Origin: Kaiparowitsia implicata GSE-PSE-MK54-09C
GTDB taxonomy: Bacteria; Cyanobacteriota; Cyanobacteriia; Elainellales; Elainellaceae
Assembly (NCBI GenBank): GCA_019359435.1
Contig: JAHHHI010000093.1
Coordinates: 1-64,000 of the forward strand
Direction: 5' to 3'
DNA length: 64,000 nucleotides
The notes beneath the pieces are model-generated. The model was not told where the DNA came from. It did no database searches and was given only the letters and a program-made list of their open reading frames with translations. This document shows positions 26,860 to 34,904 of this stretch, piece by piece; positions within the stretch are counted from its first letter, which is position 1; each line of letters starts with the position of its first letter. Made by a program: the position numbers and the translations under genes.

Positions 26860-28386
26860 CTACTGCATTCGGTCAATTGTGCGGTATTGAATGGCCTCGG
26901 CCACGTGGGCGGTTTTGAGCGACCCATCCCCTGCCAAGTCTGCAATGGTGCGCGCCACTTTCAAAATGCGATCGGTGGCCCGGGCCGACAGCCCCAGCTT
27001 GCGGATGGCGTTTTCAATCAGTATGCGGCTGGTGTCGTCTAACTGGCACCATTGACGCAGGTGGCGGGGTTGCATCTCAGCATTGCATTGCAGGGCTTCT
27101 GCCTTCAGCCGTTGATAGCTGCGATCGCGCGCGGCTTCTACCCGCTGGCGCACCGGTTCAGACGGTTCACCTTCAGCCTGCTGGGTCATTTCTTCTGGCT
27201 TCAGCCGACTCACCACCACCTGCAGATCAATTCGATCCATCAGCGGCCCTGACAGCTTAGCCCAATACTGCTCGCGCTGGCGTGGGCTGCAGGAACAGGC
27301 CTGCACCGAATCGCCAAAATAGCCGCACGGACACGGATTTGTGCTGGCCACTAGGGTGAACTGCGCCGGAAACGAGACCGATTGCCGCGTGCGCGAAATG
27401 GTGACGTAGCCATCCTCCAGCGGCTGCCGCAAAAACTCCAACACGTCGCGTTTGAACTCGGTTAATTCGTCTAAAAACAAAATGCCGCGATGCGCCAAGG
27501 AAATTTCGCCCGGTTTTGGGAAGCTGCCGCCGCCCACCAGCGATGGGCCTGACGCGGAGTGATGGGGACTGCGGAAGGGGCGATCGCTCACGAGGCATCC
27601 CTTTTCCCGCAGCAGCCCGGCCACGGAGTGAATCTGGGTAACTTCTAGCGCCTCTTCAAACTGCAATGGGGGCAAGATGCCTGGCAGTCGCCGTGCCAGC
27701 ATGGTTTTGCCGCTGCCCGGCGGGCCAGTAAAAATCAAATTGTGCCCTCCTGCAGCCGCAATTTCTAAGGCGCGCCGGGCGTGGCGTTGTCCTTTCACAT
27801 CCCGCAGGTCTAAGGTGGGCGATCGCCCTTCGGCCAGCTCCCTCTGTCCGTCGATCTGCATCGGCTGATGCAGCGCAGGATGGTTCAAAAAATCTGTCAT
27901 ATCGGACAGGTGTTTAAAGCCGTAGACCTCCAGCCCTTCCACAACTGCCGCTTCTCGAGCATTGCCCGCAGGCACGACTAGCTTTTTGAAGCCAATTTTT
28001 TGAGCCGTAGCGGCGATCGCCAGCGCCCCCGCCACAGGCCTAAGCGAGCCATCCAGCGACAGCTCTCCCAAAAACAAACACTCATCCAGCAGCTCCAAGC
28101 TTACCTGCTCAGACGCCGCCAAAATTCCCACGCTAATCGGTAAATCAAAAATAGGCCCTTCTTTCCGCACGTCAGCCGGGGTCAGGTTGATCACCACCTT
28201 TCGCATCGGAAACGCATAGCCTGCATTCTTCAGTGCCGCCTTCACCCGCTCTTTCGACTCCTGCACCGCCATATCTGGCAGCCCCACCACAACAATGCCC
28301 GGCAGCCCACCCGCCAGATCAACCTCTACTCCAACCTTCAACGCCTCAATGCCAACAAGCGATGCACTCCAAACCCTGGCAAGCAT
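26860..28386 (-). CDS. comM: YifB/ComM family Mg-chelatase-like AAA+ ATPase
   Basis: A 508-aa protein with an N-terminal ChlI/Lon-like domain (about 20-140, KVVINLTPADVRKEGP), an AAA+ core with Walker A GPPGSGKTMLARR and Walker B GILFLDELTEF, a Cys-rich NPCPCGYFGDSVQACSCSP, and a C-terminal MCM-lid-like helix bundle. ComM of this family is a hexameric helicase that drives branch migration during natural transformation, so a role in DNA uptake and recombination is plausible here. It is not a magnesium chelatase subunit despite the similarity. The start MLARVWSASLVGIEA is the family start. Confidence 0.92.
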   Translation of the reverse strand: MLARVWSASLVGIEALKVGVEVDLAGGLPGIVVVGLPDMAVQESKERVKAALKNAGYAFPMRKVVINLTPADVRKEGPIFDLPISVGILAASEQVSLELLDECLFLGELSLDGSLRPVAGALAIAATAQKIGFKKLVVPAGNAREAAVVEGLEVYGFKHLSDMTDFLNHPALHQPMQIDGQRELAEGRSPTLDLRDVKGQRHARRALEIAAAGGHNLIFTGPPGSGKTMLARRLPGILPPLQFEEALEVTQIHSVAGLLREKGCLVSDRPFRSPHHSASGPSLVGGGSFPKPGEISLAHRGILFLDELTEFKRDVLEFLRQPLEDGYVTISRTRQSVSFPAQFTLVASTNPCPCGYFGDSVQACSCSPRQREQYWAKLSGPLMDRIDLQVVVSRLKPEEMTQQAEGEPSEPVRQRVEAARDRSYQRLKAEALQCNAEMQPRHLRQWCQLDDTSRILIENAIRKLGLSARATDRILKVARTIADLAGDGSLKTAHVAEAIQYRTIDRMQ

Positions 28387-28809
28387 AGACCCCTACCCAC
28401 AACGGCACACCTCGGGATTGCGCCTAGAAATGATGAATGCGAAGACGAAGACCTCACGGAGCAACGCCTCGGGCCTCCACCGCCATCGCTGCAGTCAGCA
28501 ACGCCCATCTTTCTGGTGCTTTGGTAAGAATGCCCTAAATCACCGCTCCTCCATCGACTTACCCCGTCCCGTCTTCTAGTCTGCTATCGGATAGTCTTCT
28601 ATCGGACGGGTGCAGGTGGGCGATGGAAGATGCGCCTGCTTCAAAGTTGAGGCTGAAACATCAAGTTCTCGTAAAACTCGGCCTGCCGGTTTCACCAGCG
28701 CTGCAGCAGCCGATAAGATGAGCAAATGGGCAAATATGGCAACGTGAATAACACTTAAGTGCATCAAACTTAAGTGCGTCAAAAAAGTAGGGTTGGTAAT
28801 GTGGCCGCT
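28387..28809. promoter_or_regulatory. Divergent region with tandem palindromic 15-bp repeats
   Basis: No gene is supported. At 28753-28782 two 15-bp units, acttaagtgcatcaa and acttaagtgcgtcaa, stand in tandem. Each begins with the palindrome ACTTAAGT, so the palindromes sit 15 bp apart. They lie 28-57 bp before the ATG at 28810, a position suited to an operator. Confidence 0.4.
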
Positions 28810-29217
28810 ATGGATAATTGCAAGCGCTTTAGGCAGATGGTGGCGCAACTCAAAGCCATTAATGCTGACATCCAGCTCAAGCTACCCTCGAATCCTGTGT
28901 CGATTCAGCGTCAGTTGCAGCGGGTTCTGCAGGCTCAGACGCAGCTCACTCGGCTGCAAGCCGATCTCGATCGCAGCTTTGGCAGGCAGCACAATCCTTC
29001 AGTGCGGGTTGCCTATATGGTTCTACTCGATTTGGTTCAGCAAACGACCCAGGCTACGCTCAACTACAAAATGCTGGCAGAAGAGTTTTCGCTCGATCCC
29101 CATGGCTCAATTCGGTGCTTGCTGACCATTCGGCAAACTACTGCAGCTACCCTCGATCAGCTCAACGAACTTGAAACCCTAGAGCTGATGAAGGACTCAG
29201 CCTCGCTGCATGTGTAG
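28810..29217 (+). CDS. Conserved hypothetical helical protein
   Basis: A 135-aa protein of unknown function with no signal peptide or membrane segment. It is strongly helical with heptad-like leucine and glutamine spacing (SIQRQLQRVLQAQTQLTRLQ), so a coiled-coil or helical bundle is likely. The ATG at 28810 is chosen; in-frame GTGs lie at 28801 and 28774, and none has a strong ribosome-binding site. It is followed 59 bp later by the HIT-family gene on the same strand. Tandem palindromes sit just upstream. Confidence 0.6.
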   Translation: MDNCKRFRQMVAQLKAINADIQLKLPSNPVSIQRQLQRVLQAQTQLTRLQADLDRSFGRQHNPSVRVAYMVLLDLVQQTTQATLNYKMLAEEFSLDPHGSIRCLLTIRQTTAATLDQLNELETLELMKDSASLHV

Positions 29218-29276
29218 GGTAGAGAATCGTCCCAGAGTGCTCTAGAATTCAGCAAGCAGTTGTTGGCACCCCGTAC

Positions 29277-29627
29277 ATGAGCGACTCTCAAGACACCCTC
29301 TTCAGCAAAATCATTCGGCGTGAGATTCCGGCTGATATCGTCTACGAAGATGAGTTGGCTCTGGCTTTTCGAGACATTAATCCCCAGGCTCCCGTTCATA
29401 TTCTGGTGATCCCCAAACAGCCCATCCCCAAACTGGCGGATGCGGTGCCAGATGACCACCGCATTCTGGGGCACCTGCTGATGACGGTGAAGCGGGTCGC
29501 CGATCAAGAAGGGCTGGCGAATGGATATCGCGTGGTGATTAATACTGGGGAAGATGGCGGTCAGACGGTTTATCACCTGCATCTGCATTTGTTAGGCGGT
29601 CGGCCTTTGGCCTGGCCCCCAGGCTGA
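29277..29627 (+). CDS. HIT family nucleotide-binding protein (HINT type)
   Basis: A 116-aa histidine-triad protein. The catalytic motif YHLHLHLLGG (HxHxHxx) is close to the C-terminus, after the typical opening TLFSKIIRREIPADIVYED. HINT proteins hydrolyse purine nucleoside phosphoramidates and aminoacyl adenylates in the cytosol; their physiological role is poorly defined. Length and motif order match the family exactly. Confidence 0.95.
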   Translation: MSDSQDTLFSKIIRREIPADIVYEDELALAFRDINPQAPVHILVIPKQPIPKLADAVPDDHRILGHLLMTVKRVADQEGLANGYRVVINTGEDGGQTVYHLHLHLLGGRPLAWPPG

Positions 29628-29764
29628 TGATGGGCAATGGATTTAGGTCTGGCGTGTCGTTATCTCTGATGTGAAGTAGCCCAAGGTTTTTCGGGAAATG
29701 AAGGTGCTGGTGATGAGTTTAAGAGCAGCGACCTCAGCCCATTCTGAAGCCCCATTCTGACCCT

Positions 29765-30739
29765 ATGGCCTTTCCCGCTATGACCAGCTCTGCTTCTGAT
29801 GCTTCAGACACGGCTCCACCTTGGCGCTGCGCTCATACCCTCAGAGGGCACCAGTCTTGGGTGCGAGCCGTTGATGTGAGTGCCGATGGCGATCGCATTG
29901 TCAGCGGCAGCGGCGACAAAACGGTGCGAGTGTGGTCGCTGACTCGTGGGGAGCTTTTGCACACGTTGACCGGGCATACCGCCTGGGTGCGGACGGTAGC
30001 CTTTAGCCCCAGCGGCAACCTGATTGCTAGCGCCAGCAACGATAAAACGATTCGCTTCTGGGATGCCGCTACGGGGCGCTGCACCGCAACCCTCACGGGG
30101 CATACCGACTGGATTCGGGCGATCGCCTTTAGTCCTGACGGGCGCACCTTAGCGTCGGGTGGGCAAGACAACACCATTCGCCTGTGGGATGTCGAAACCC
30201 AGCGCCTGATCTATACGATTCACGAACATCAGCACTGGGTATTGGCGATCGCCTTCAGTCCCGATGGACGCACTCTGATTTCTGGCAGTCGTGATACAAC
30301 CATTGGCCGCTGGCGCTGGCAAACGCTTCAGGGCCTGCCCTACCTGACAACTCATACTGCCGAGGTGCTCTCGGTGGCGGTAAGCCCCAACGGACAGCTA
30401 ATTGCCAGCAGCAGTGCTGACTGCACTGTGCATGTCCATACGTTCCATAGCGGCAGGCCTGTGTATCGCTTCAGCCCCCACGAAGCCGCCATTAATGCCA
30501 TCACCTTTAGTCCCGATGGTCGGCTGCTGGCCACCGCTAGCAGCGACAAAACGATTGCCCTGTGGAGCTTGCCTACGGCAGACCTACCCAAGTCGGGTAT
30601 TGCGTCACCTGACTCTATGACGCGGGTTGCGACCCTAACGGGACACCAGGGCTGGGTGTGGTCGATGGCCTTCACTCCTGACAGCCGCACTCTGGTTAGT
30701 GCCAGTTGGGATGAAACGCTCAAAATCTGGCATCTATAA
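29765..30739 (+). CDS. WD40 repeat protein
   Basis: A 324-aa protein made almost wholly of about seven WD40 repeats, a complete beta-propeller. The repeats carry the pattern TLTGHTDWIRAIAFSPDGRT...LASGGQDNTIRLWD. The first begins at about residue 20 (HTLRGHQSWVRAVD) and the last ends SWDETLKIWHL at the C-terminus. There is no enzymatic domain, signal peptide or membrane segment, so it is likely a binding scaffold; partners are unknown. Free-standing WD40 proteins are common in cyanobacteria. The ATG at 29765 is chosen; a second in-frame ATG lies five codons later. Confidence 0.92.
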   Translation: MAFPAMTSSASDASDTAPPWRCAHTLRGHQSWVRAVDVSADGDRIVSGSGDKTVRVWSLTRGELLHTLTGHTAWVRTVAFSPSGNLIASASNDKTIRFWDAATGRCTATLTGHTDWIRAIAFSPDGRTLASGGQDNTIRLWDVETQRLIYTIHEHQHWVLAIAFSPDGRTLISGSRDTTIGRWRWQTLQGLPYLTTHTAEVLSVAVSPNGQLIASSSADCTVHVHTFHSGRPVYRFSPHEAAINAITFSPDGRLLATASSDKTIALWSLPTADLPKSGIASPDSMTRVATLTGHQGWVWSMAFTPDSRTLVSASWDETLKIWHL

Positions 30740-30870
30740 CCGCTGCAGTTTTCTCTGTCTGCAACCTCAGTTTGGCATATATATATAAAACCGTTCTGCT
30801 CGCGTCGCGGGACTGAACCAATGCTATCGAGCTCACGGTTTCTGCAATTTTTCTTACTAATCTCTCACTA

Positions 30871-30994
30871 AACCTGAGTTCGGGATAAGCTCAAACCCTT
30901 AATGTGCTGTGCGCGACGCGCACAGCACATTAAGGGTTTTGGGGCATCGCGCGACGCGCGATGCCCCAAAACCCTCTTAACCCGAACTGACGTT
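30871..30994. mobile_element. 124-bp palindromic MITE-like repeat, copy A
   Basis: Near-identical inverted copy of the element at 50593-50716. The 19-bp ends (30871-30889 and 30976-30994) are inverted repeats matching at 16 positions. Inside are two strong hairpins, 30893-30915/30917-30939 (23 bp, perfect) and 30933-30953/30955-30975 (21 bp, perfect), sharing the arm at 30933-30939, so only one can form fully. ACTA occurs on both sides (30867-30870 and 30995-30998), a possible target duplication. It lies between convergent genes and may also terminate transcription. Confidence 0.8.
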
Positions 30995-31017
30995 ACTAAC
31001 CTCTACTAACCATTTAA

Positions 31018-31051
31018 ATAGAGAAAGGGGGCGATCGCCCCCTTTCTCTAT
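31018..31051. terminator. Perfect 34-bp palindrome downstream of mscL
   Basis: ATAGAGAAAGGGGGCGA followed directly by its complement (17-bp arms, HIP1 at the centre). It lies 38 bp after the mscL stop and 280 bp after the WD40 gene, so it can serve both strands. Confidence 0.6.
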
Positions 31052-31089
31052 CGATTCTCGATGCACCTGAAGCGCCAAACAAGTTGGCC

Positions 31090-31491
31090 TTAGGGCAAAG
31101 GTCGGCGCTCAATCGTGTCTGTGAGCCGAGTCATGGCGATCGCCAGCTCTTTATTAGCCTCCAATACTGGATCTGGTGGCTCTTCTACTTCTTCTTTTCG
31201 TCGCAGGCGATTAAACGCCGTGATAAAGAGAAACAAAACGAAGGCGATGATTAGAAAATTGATGCTGGCCGTAATCAACGGCCCAATCGCTAAACCCCCA
31301 ATTCTAATATCGTCGAAGCTTAGATCTGCGGGCAGAAAAGACTCGGTAATCAAGGTAACGAGCGCTTCTATAACTCTGCCGAACGCTCCCCCAATGATCA
31401 CACCGATCGCCAGATCTACCACGTTGCCCTTGAGCGCAAACTCTTTGAACTCGGTTAGAAAGCCCCGAGTTGCGCGTACTCCACGTGCCAT
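31090..31491 (-). CDS. mscL: Large-conductance mechanosensitive channel MscL
   Basis: A 133-aa pentameric inner-membrane channel that opens under membrane tension to release solutes during osmotic downshock. The signature FLTEFKEFALKGNVVDLAIG (N-terminal helix and TM1 start) and VIIGGAFGRVIEAL are present; TM2 is INFLIIAFVLFLFITAFN, followed by the cytoplasmic helix bundle. AAGGGG lies 6 nt before ATG 31491; the earlier ATG at 31506 overlaps this site. Slightly short of the usual 136 aa, otherwise canonical. Confidence 0.95.
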   Translation of the reverse strand: MARGVRATRGFLTEFKEFALKGNVVDLAIGVIIGGAFGRVIEALVTLITESFLPADLSFDDIRIGGLAIGPLITASINFLIIAFVLFLFITAFNRLRRKEEVEEPPDPVLEANKELAIAMTRLTDTIERRPLP

Positions 31492-31754
31492 ACCATTCCC
31501 CTTCACATGACCGTTGTGTCTAGCGTCTCATAGTGTGGCCCCTTTTAATTGAGATCGTGCGTCTGATGGAATGTGCGCTCAGTGCTAATTCCATCAGGCG
31601 CACGACTCAACTGCAATGGCTATTGCTATGGGTCTAGATTCGCAGTGGATTATAAGGAATCTGTAAAGGCTAAGACAAGTACAGGGTTGACAACCTCCCC
31701 TGGTCAAGGGTTGAGCGACGCAGGGTTTTTGGCAATGCTCTAACCGCTGAAGCG

Positions 31755-32129
31755 CTACTGGGGTGCATCGGTGCACGGCGGTGACGCCGCATCCCCATAC
31801 CAGCGCACGGCCAAATCATCCAATAGATTCAGCACGCTAATGAGTTCTTGCCCCCGCTCGGTAAGCCCATAGGTTACTTGAGGCGGCACCGTGGGCTCAT
31901 AGTGCCGAAACAACAGCCCTTCGGCTTCTAGCATTCGCAGGCGCTCTGTCAGCATTTTTGTGGAAATGCCTTCTATGCGGCGTTTTAGGGCTCCAAATCG
32001 GGTTGGCCCCTGGGTTGAGAGCACCCACAGCAGATACATCGTCCATGGGCCAGAGAGCAGATCCATGAGCCGACTGACAGGGCAGACAGGCCGTGTGGAC
32101 AAATCTGATTTACTTAATGCGTGTGTCAT
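31755..32129 (-). CDS. HxlR family winged-helix transcriptional regulator
   Basis: A 124-aa DNA-binding protein of the HxlR family (YodB, HypR and relatives). The opening CPVSRLMDLLSGPWTMYLLW holds the conserved N-terminal cysteine C16, which senses electrophiles or oxidants in studied relatives. The winged helix follows with RFGALKRRIEGISTKMLTERL and a GLLFRHYEPTVPPQVTYGLT wing. It is divergent from the flavodoxin-fold gene at 32342, with an inverted repeat between them. It most likely represses that gene and itself, and lets go on thiol modification; this is inference from family and layout. Confidence 0.9.
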   Translation of the reverse strand: MTHALSKSDLSTRPVCPVSRLMDLLSGPWTMYLLWVLSTQGPTRFGALKRRIEGISTKMLTERLRMLEAEGLLFRHYEPTVPPQVTYGLTERGQELISVLNLLDDLAVRWYGDAASPPCTDAPQ

Positions 32130-32188
32130 ACGTTGGGAGGGCGAGCTGGGTCACTAGTTAAAACACAAGTTTAGAGCAAGGCCTGAGA

Positions 32189-32234
32189 GTAGTTACTTTG
32201 CCGTACCTACTGTACTTTAGTAGGTAGTTACTTT
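32189..32234. promoter_or_regulatory. Candidate HxlR operator
   Basis: A perfect inverted repeat TACCTACT-N7-AGTAGGTA (32204-32211 and 32219-32226) is flanked by an 11-bp direct repeat gtagttacttt (32189-32199 and 32224-32234). Known HxlR sites contain TACT/AGTA half-sites with similar spacing. It lies 60 bp upstream of the regulator start and 108 bp before the reductase start. Confidence 0.6.
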
Positions 32235-32341
32235 TAGTATGTGCTTAACGGTTTGCAATCTGGGTGATGGTGCGATCGCCCCTGCAAATTCTCACGACTC
32301 AACGAGTCTAGGCAGATCTACAAAGTTTTCTAGAGGTCTTT

Positions 32342-32947
32342 ATGGCAAGCGTTGCAATTATCTATTTTTCGGGATCGGGGCATACGCAGCAAATGGCCGA
32401 GGCTGTGGCGGATGGCGCGCGGCAGGTGTCTGGCACCACGGTGCAGGTGTTGCGGGTTACAGGCGAGCAGATTAGCAATGGTCGCTGGCAAGATGATGCA
32501 GTGATGGAAACGCTAAACCAGGCCGATGCGATTGTGTTTGGCTCGCCGACCTATATGGGTGGGGTGGCTGCACAGTTCAAAGCGTTTTTGGATGCAGGCA
32601 GTGCGGCTTGGTTTTCGCAACAGTGGAAAGATAAACTGGCGGGTGGCTTCACCCATTCCAGTTCGCCCAGTGGCGACAAGCAGGGTACTTTGATCTACCT
32701 ATCAATTTATGCGGCACAACAGGGCATGGTGTGGATTGGCCCATCAGATTTGCCCAGCGCTTACTTCGGCAAGGACGATGGCGTGAATCGCTTGGGGTCG
32801 TTTTTGGGGGTTATGGGCCAATCGCCGCTGAAGACCGATGGCAGCGATGCGGAAGTAGACTCGGGCGATCGCCTGACGGCTGAAAAATATGGGTATCGGC
32901 TGGCAGAAGCCGCTCACCGCTGGAGCAAGCAGCTTGTTGCGTCGTAA
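32342..32947 (+). CDS. Flavodoxin-fold NAD(P)H oxidoreductase (WrbA-like)
   Basis: A 201-aa FMN-binding protein. The phosphate-binding loop is FSGSGHTQQMAEAV at residues 9-22, the FMN ring contacts are GSPTYMGGVAAQFKAFLD, and FTHSSSPSGDKQGTL corresponds to the WrbA segment. Relatives reduce quinones by two electrons and so protect from quinone stress. The divergent HxlR regulator, with its conserved cysteine, makes induction by electrophiles or oxidants likely. Enzyme activity and substrate are inferred. Confidence 0.87.
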   Translation: MASVAIIYFSGSGHTQQMAEAVADGARQVSGTTVQVLRVTGEQISNGRWQDDAVMETLNQADAIVFGSPTYMGGVAAQFKAFLDAGSAAWFSQQWKDKLAGGFTHSSSPSGDKQGTLIYLSIYAAQQGMVWIGPSDLPSAYFGKDDGVNRLGSFLGVMGQSPLKTDGSDAEVDSGDRLTAEKYGYRLAEAAHRWSKQLVAS

Positions 32948-33009
32948 TGCCAGCAGCCGCTACAGCGTCAGAATTCCCTCTCTTTTGGGAGAACCACCCC
33001 ACTCAGGAC

Positions 33010-33115
33010 AACTTGAGGTCGGGATAAGCTCAACCCCTTCATGTGCCGTGCGCATGAAGGGGTTTGAGGCCGCGGTATCCCAAAACCCGTTAGCCCGGGT
33101 TAACCTGAATTCACG
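33010..33115. mobile_element. Diverged copy B of the 124-bp palindromic element
   Basis: The left end AACTTGAGGTCGGGATAAGC resembles AACCTGAGTTCGGGATAAGC of copy A. The first hairpin is shortened to 12-bp arms (AACCCCTTCATG and complement), and GGGTTT/AAACCC of the second survives. The right end is eroded, so the end coordinate is approximate. It lies between the reductase gene and the cruP stop. Confidence 0.5.
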
Positions 33116-33161
33116 TCAAGCACAGTTTCTTTTGGCGTCGGTGTTAGTTTGAAACGCGGGG

Positions 33162-34757
33162 TTAGTCCGAATGGTAGTCTAGCCCCGCTCCGTATATCCA
33201 GCTCTCTAGCCAACGCTGAGCGTAATAGTGCGATCGCCCTGGCAAGGCTTGAATCCTCGACTCAACCCCGGTGCCCAGCGCGGCTAAACTGGCATAGGCT
33301 CCCAAGCTGGCATAGTGACGCAGCCAGTCTAGCAAGGCGGGCAGCCCCACTTGGGGCACAATCTTTAACACCAGCGCCGGATGCCGAATCGACGTGAGCA
33401 TCAGCGTTTGAAACAGAGCAGGGAACTGCACCACGTCCTGTAAAAAGGGCTTCAGCACCGGATCACCCAGGGCGCTCATTTCAGCAAAGACGGCGGAGAG
33501 CAAGTGGTTGATCTGGTCGGGGGGGAGTTTCTGTGCCATCCCCACACTCATAGACTGTTGGAATAGCCATGTGACCGATAGCCCCGGCTGGTAAGGATGA
33601 AGCAGCCCCAGCGCTGAGCGATTGAGCAAATCTGCCGTGAGCGCCTCGTGAATGCCAGGAATCAGCCTCGGTAAGTGGCGAATCAGCGCCCCAAACCCAC
33701 CAAAGCTAAGGGGAGATTGACTGCCGCTGCTGTCACCGAGGTGCATGACTCGGTGCCATTGGGGTTGCAGCGGACTGTTGCGATAGCAGGGAAACACGCC
33801 AAAGAGCGATCGCACGATGTGCAGTTGTGCTAACTCTACCTGCTGATACTCAGGCAGTAACCGAAAGTAATCCTCAAACATGGCTTCTAGGCTCGGGCGA
33901 TCGGGATGGGCATCCACATAGGTAAATAAATAGGTGGTCCGCCCATCTCGCGCCGGAAATGCTTCCCAGAAATACTGCCGCTGCTGTGCGACCGGCGTCA
34001 TTGACACGAATAGGTCGCCGCTGTCGTTCTGGGGCAAGCCAGTCGCGCAGGTGCCGACCACCATACACACAGCATCGGGCTGCTGCCCCGCCCGCGCCTG
34101 TCGAGCAATGGGGGAAAAATGCCCCATTGCATCAATCAGCAGCCGGGTTGAGATCCGGTTTGGGTGAGAGGCGGCGGAATCAGCCTGGACTGCCGATCGC
34201 CCAATCTGCACCTGCACCCCGTCGGGATGCACGGTGGCTGCTTCGAAGGCTGCATGCTCTAGCAGAACGCCGCCTGCCGCTAAAAACCGCGTCTTCAGCG
34301 TTTCTAGCAAATACACCGGGTCTATGCCAATGTTCAAAACATCACGTACCCAAAACTCCTTACCCTGGTGAAACGCAATGCGGCCAGGATTGTAGGTGGT
34401 GGCGATCGCCCGCTCTAACTCTGCTTCTGTGAGCAATCCCAGCGTCACCAACGCCTGTATTTCCTTACGGGAAATGTTCCACTCTTGATCGCGCCCTCGC
34501 AGCGCACCGCGCTCCAAAATCGCGACACGCCAGCCCTGTTGCGCCAGTCCACAACCCACCAAAATGCCTAGCGTGCCCCCACATATCAGCACGTCCCAGT
34601 CTAGGTGCTCGAGTGGCTGGGTCGATTCGGATATGACTGCAGGCGTCGTCAAGGTGCCGTGACGGAGCTGATGCCACAGCGCATCTGCCCGCCGCAGCCC
34701 CTGTAGCGGATTTCCCGCCACCTCAGCCAGCAGCCGTTCTGTTGTGGTCTGTGTCAT
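33162..34757 (-). CDS. cruP: CruP, FAD-dependent lycopene-cyclase paralogue
   Basis: A 531-aa FAD-binding protein recognised as CruP, the paralogue of lycopene cyclase CruA kept in cyanobacteria and plants. The dinucleotide-binding start is DVLICGGTLGILVGCGLAQQ; GRDQEWNISRKE, YFWEAFPARDGRTTYLFTYV and GDSSGSQSPLSFGGFGALIRH are segments shared with plant CruP. Cyclase activity of CruP is doubtful; in plants it limits beta-carotene epoxidation and oxidative damage. Solanesyl diphosphate synthase, another isoprenoid gene, lies upstream on the same strand (147 bp). The start MTQTTTERLL is the only good ATG. Confidence 0.9.
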   Translation of the reverse strand: MTQTTTERLLAEVAGNPLQGLRRADALWHQLRHGTLTTPAVISESTQPLEHLDWDVLICGGTLGILVGCGLAQQGWRVAILERGALRGRDQEWNISRKEIQALVTLGLLTEAELERAIATTYNPGRIAFHQGKEFWVRDVLNIGIDPVYLLETLKTRFLAAGGVLLEHAAFEAATVHPDGVQVQIGRSAVQADSAASHPNRISTRLLIDAMGHFSPIARQARAGQQPDAVCMVVGTCATGLPQNDSGDLFVSMTPVAQQRQYFWEAFPARDGRTTYLFTYVDAHPDRPSLEAMFEDYFRLLPEYQQVELAQLHIVRSLFGVFPCYRNSPLQPQWHRVMHLGDSSGSQSPLSFGGFGALIRHLPRLIPGIHEALTADLLNRSALGLLHPYQPGLSVTWLFQQSMSVGMAQKLPPDQINHLLSAVFAEMSALGDPVLKPFLQDVVQFPALFQTLMLTSIRHPALVLKIVPQVGLPALLDWLRHYASLGAYASLAALGTGVESRIQALPGRSHYYAQRWLESWIYGAGLDYHSD

Positions 34758-34904
34758 GGGTGTGGCCTGATTGGGTCTGAAGGGTGCGGATCAAGTACTG
34801 ATTGTGTAGGGGCGATCGCCCCTAGATTTCTCACGCCACAGCAAATGCTGAGGCACAACGCTGCACAACACCAGGAGCCGAACGCACATCAATGAACCGA
34901 ATGC

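Noticed and set aside
28576-28848. 90-codon minus-strand frame between yifB and the helical protein
   Set aside because: It crosses the tandem operator-like repeats and overlaps the start of the plus-strand gene; no family recognised.
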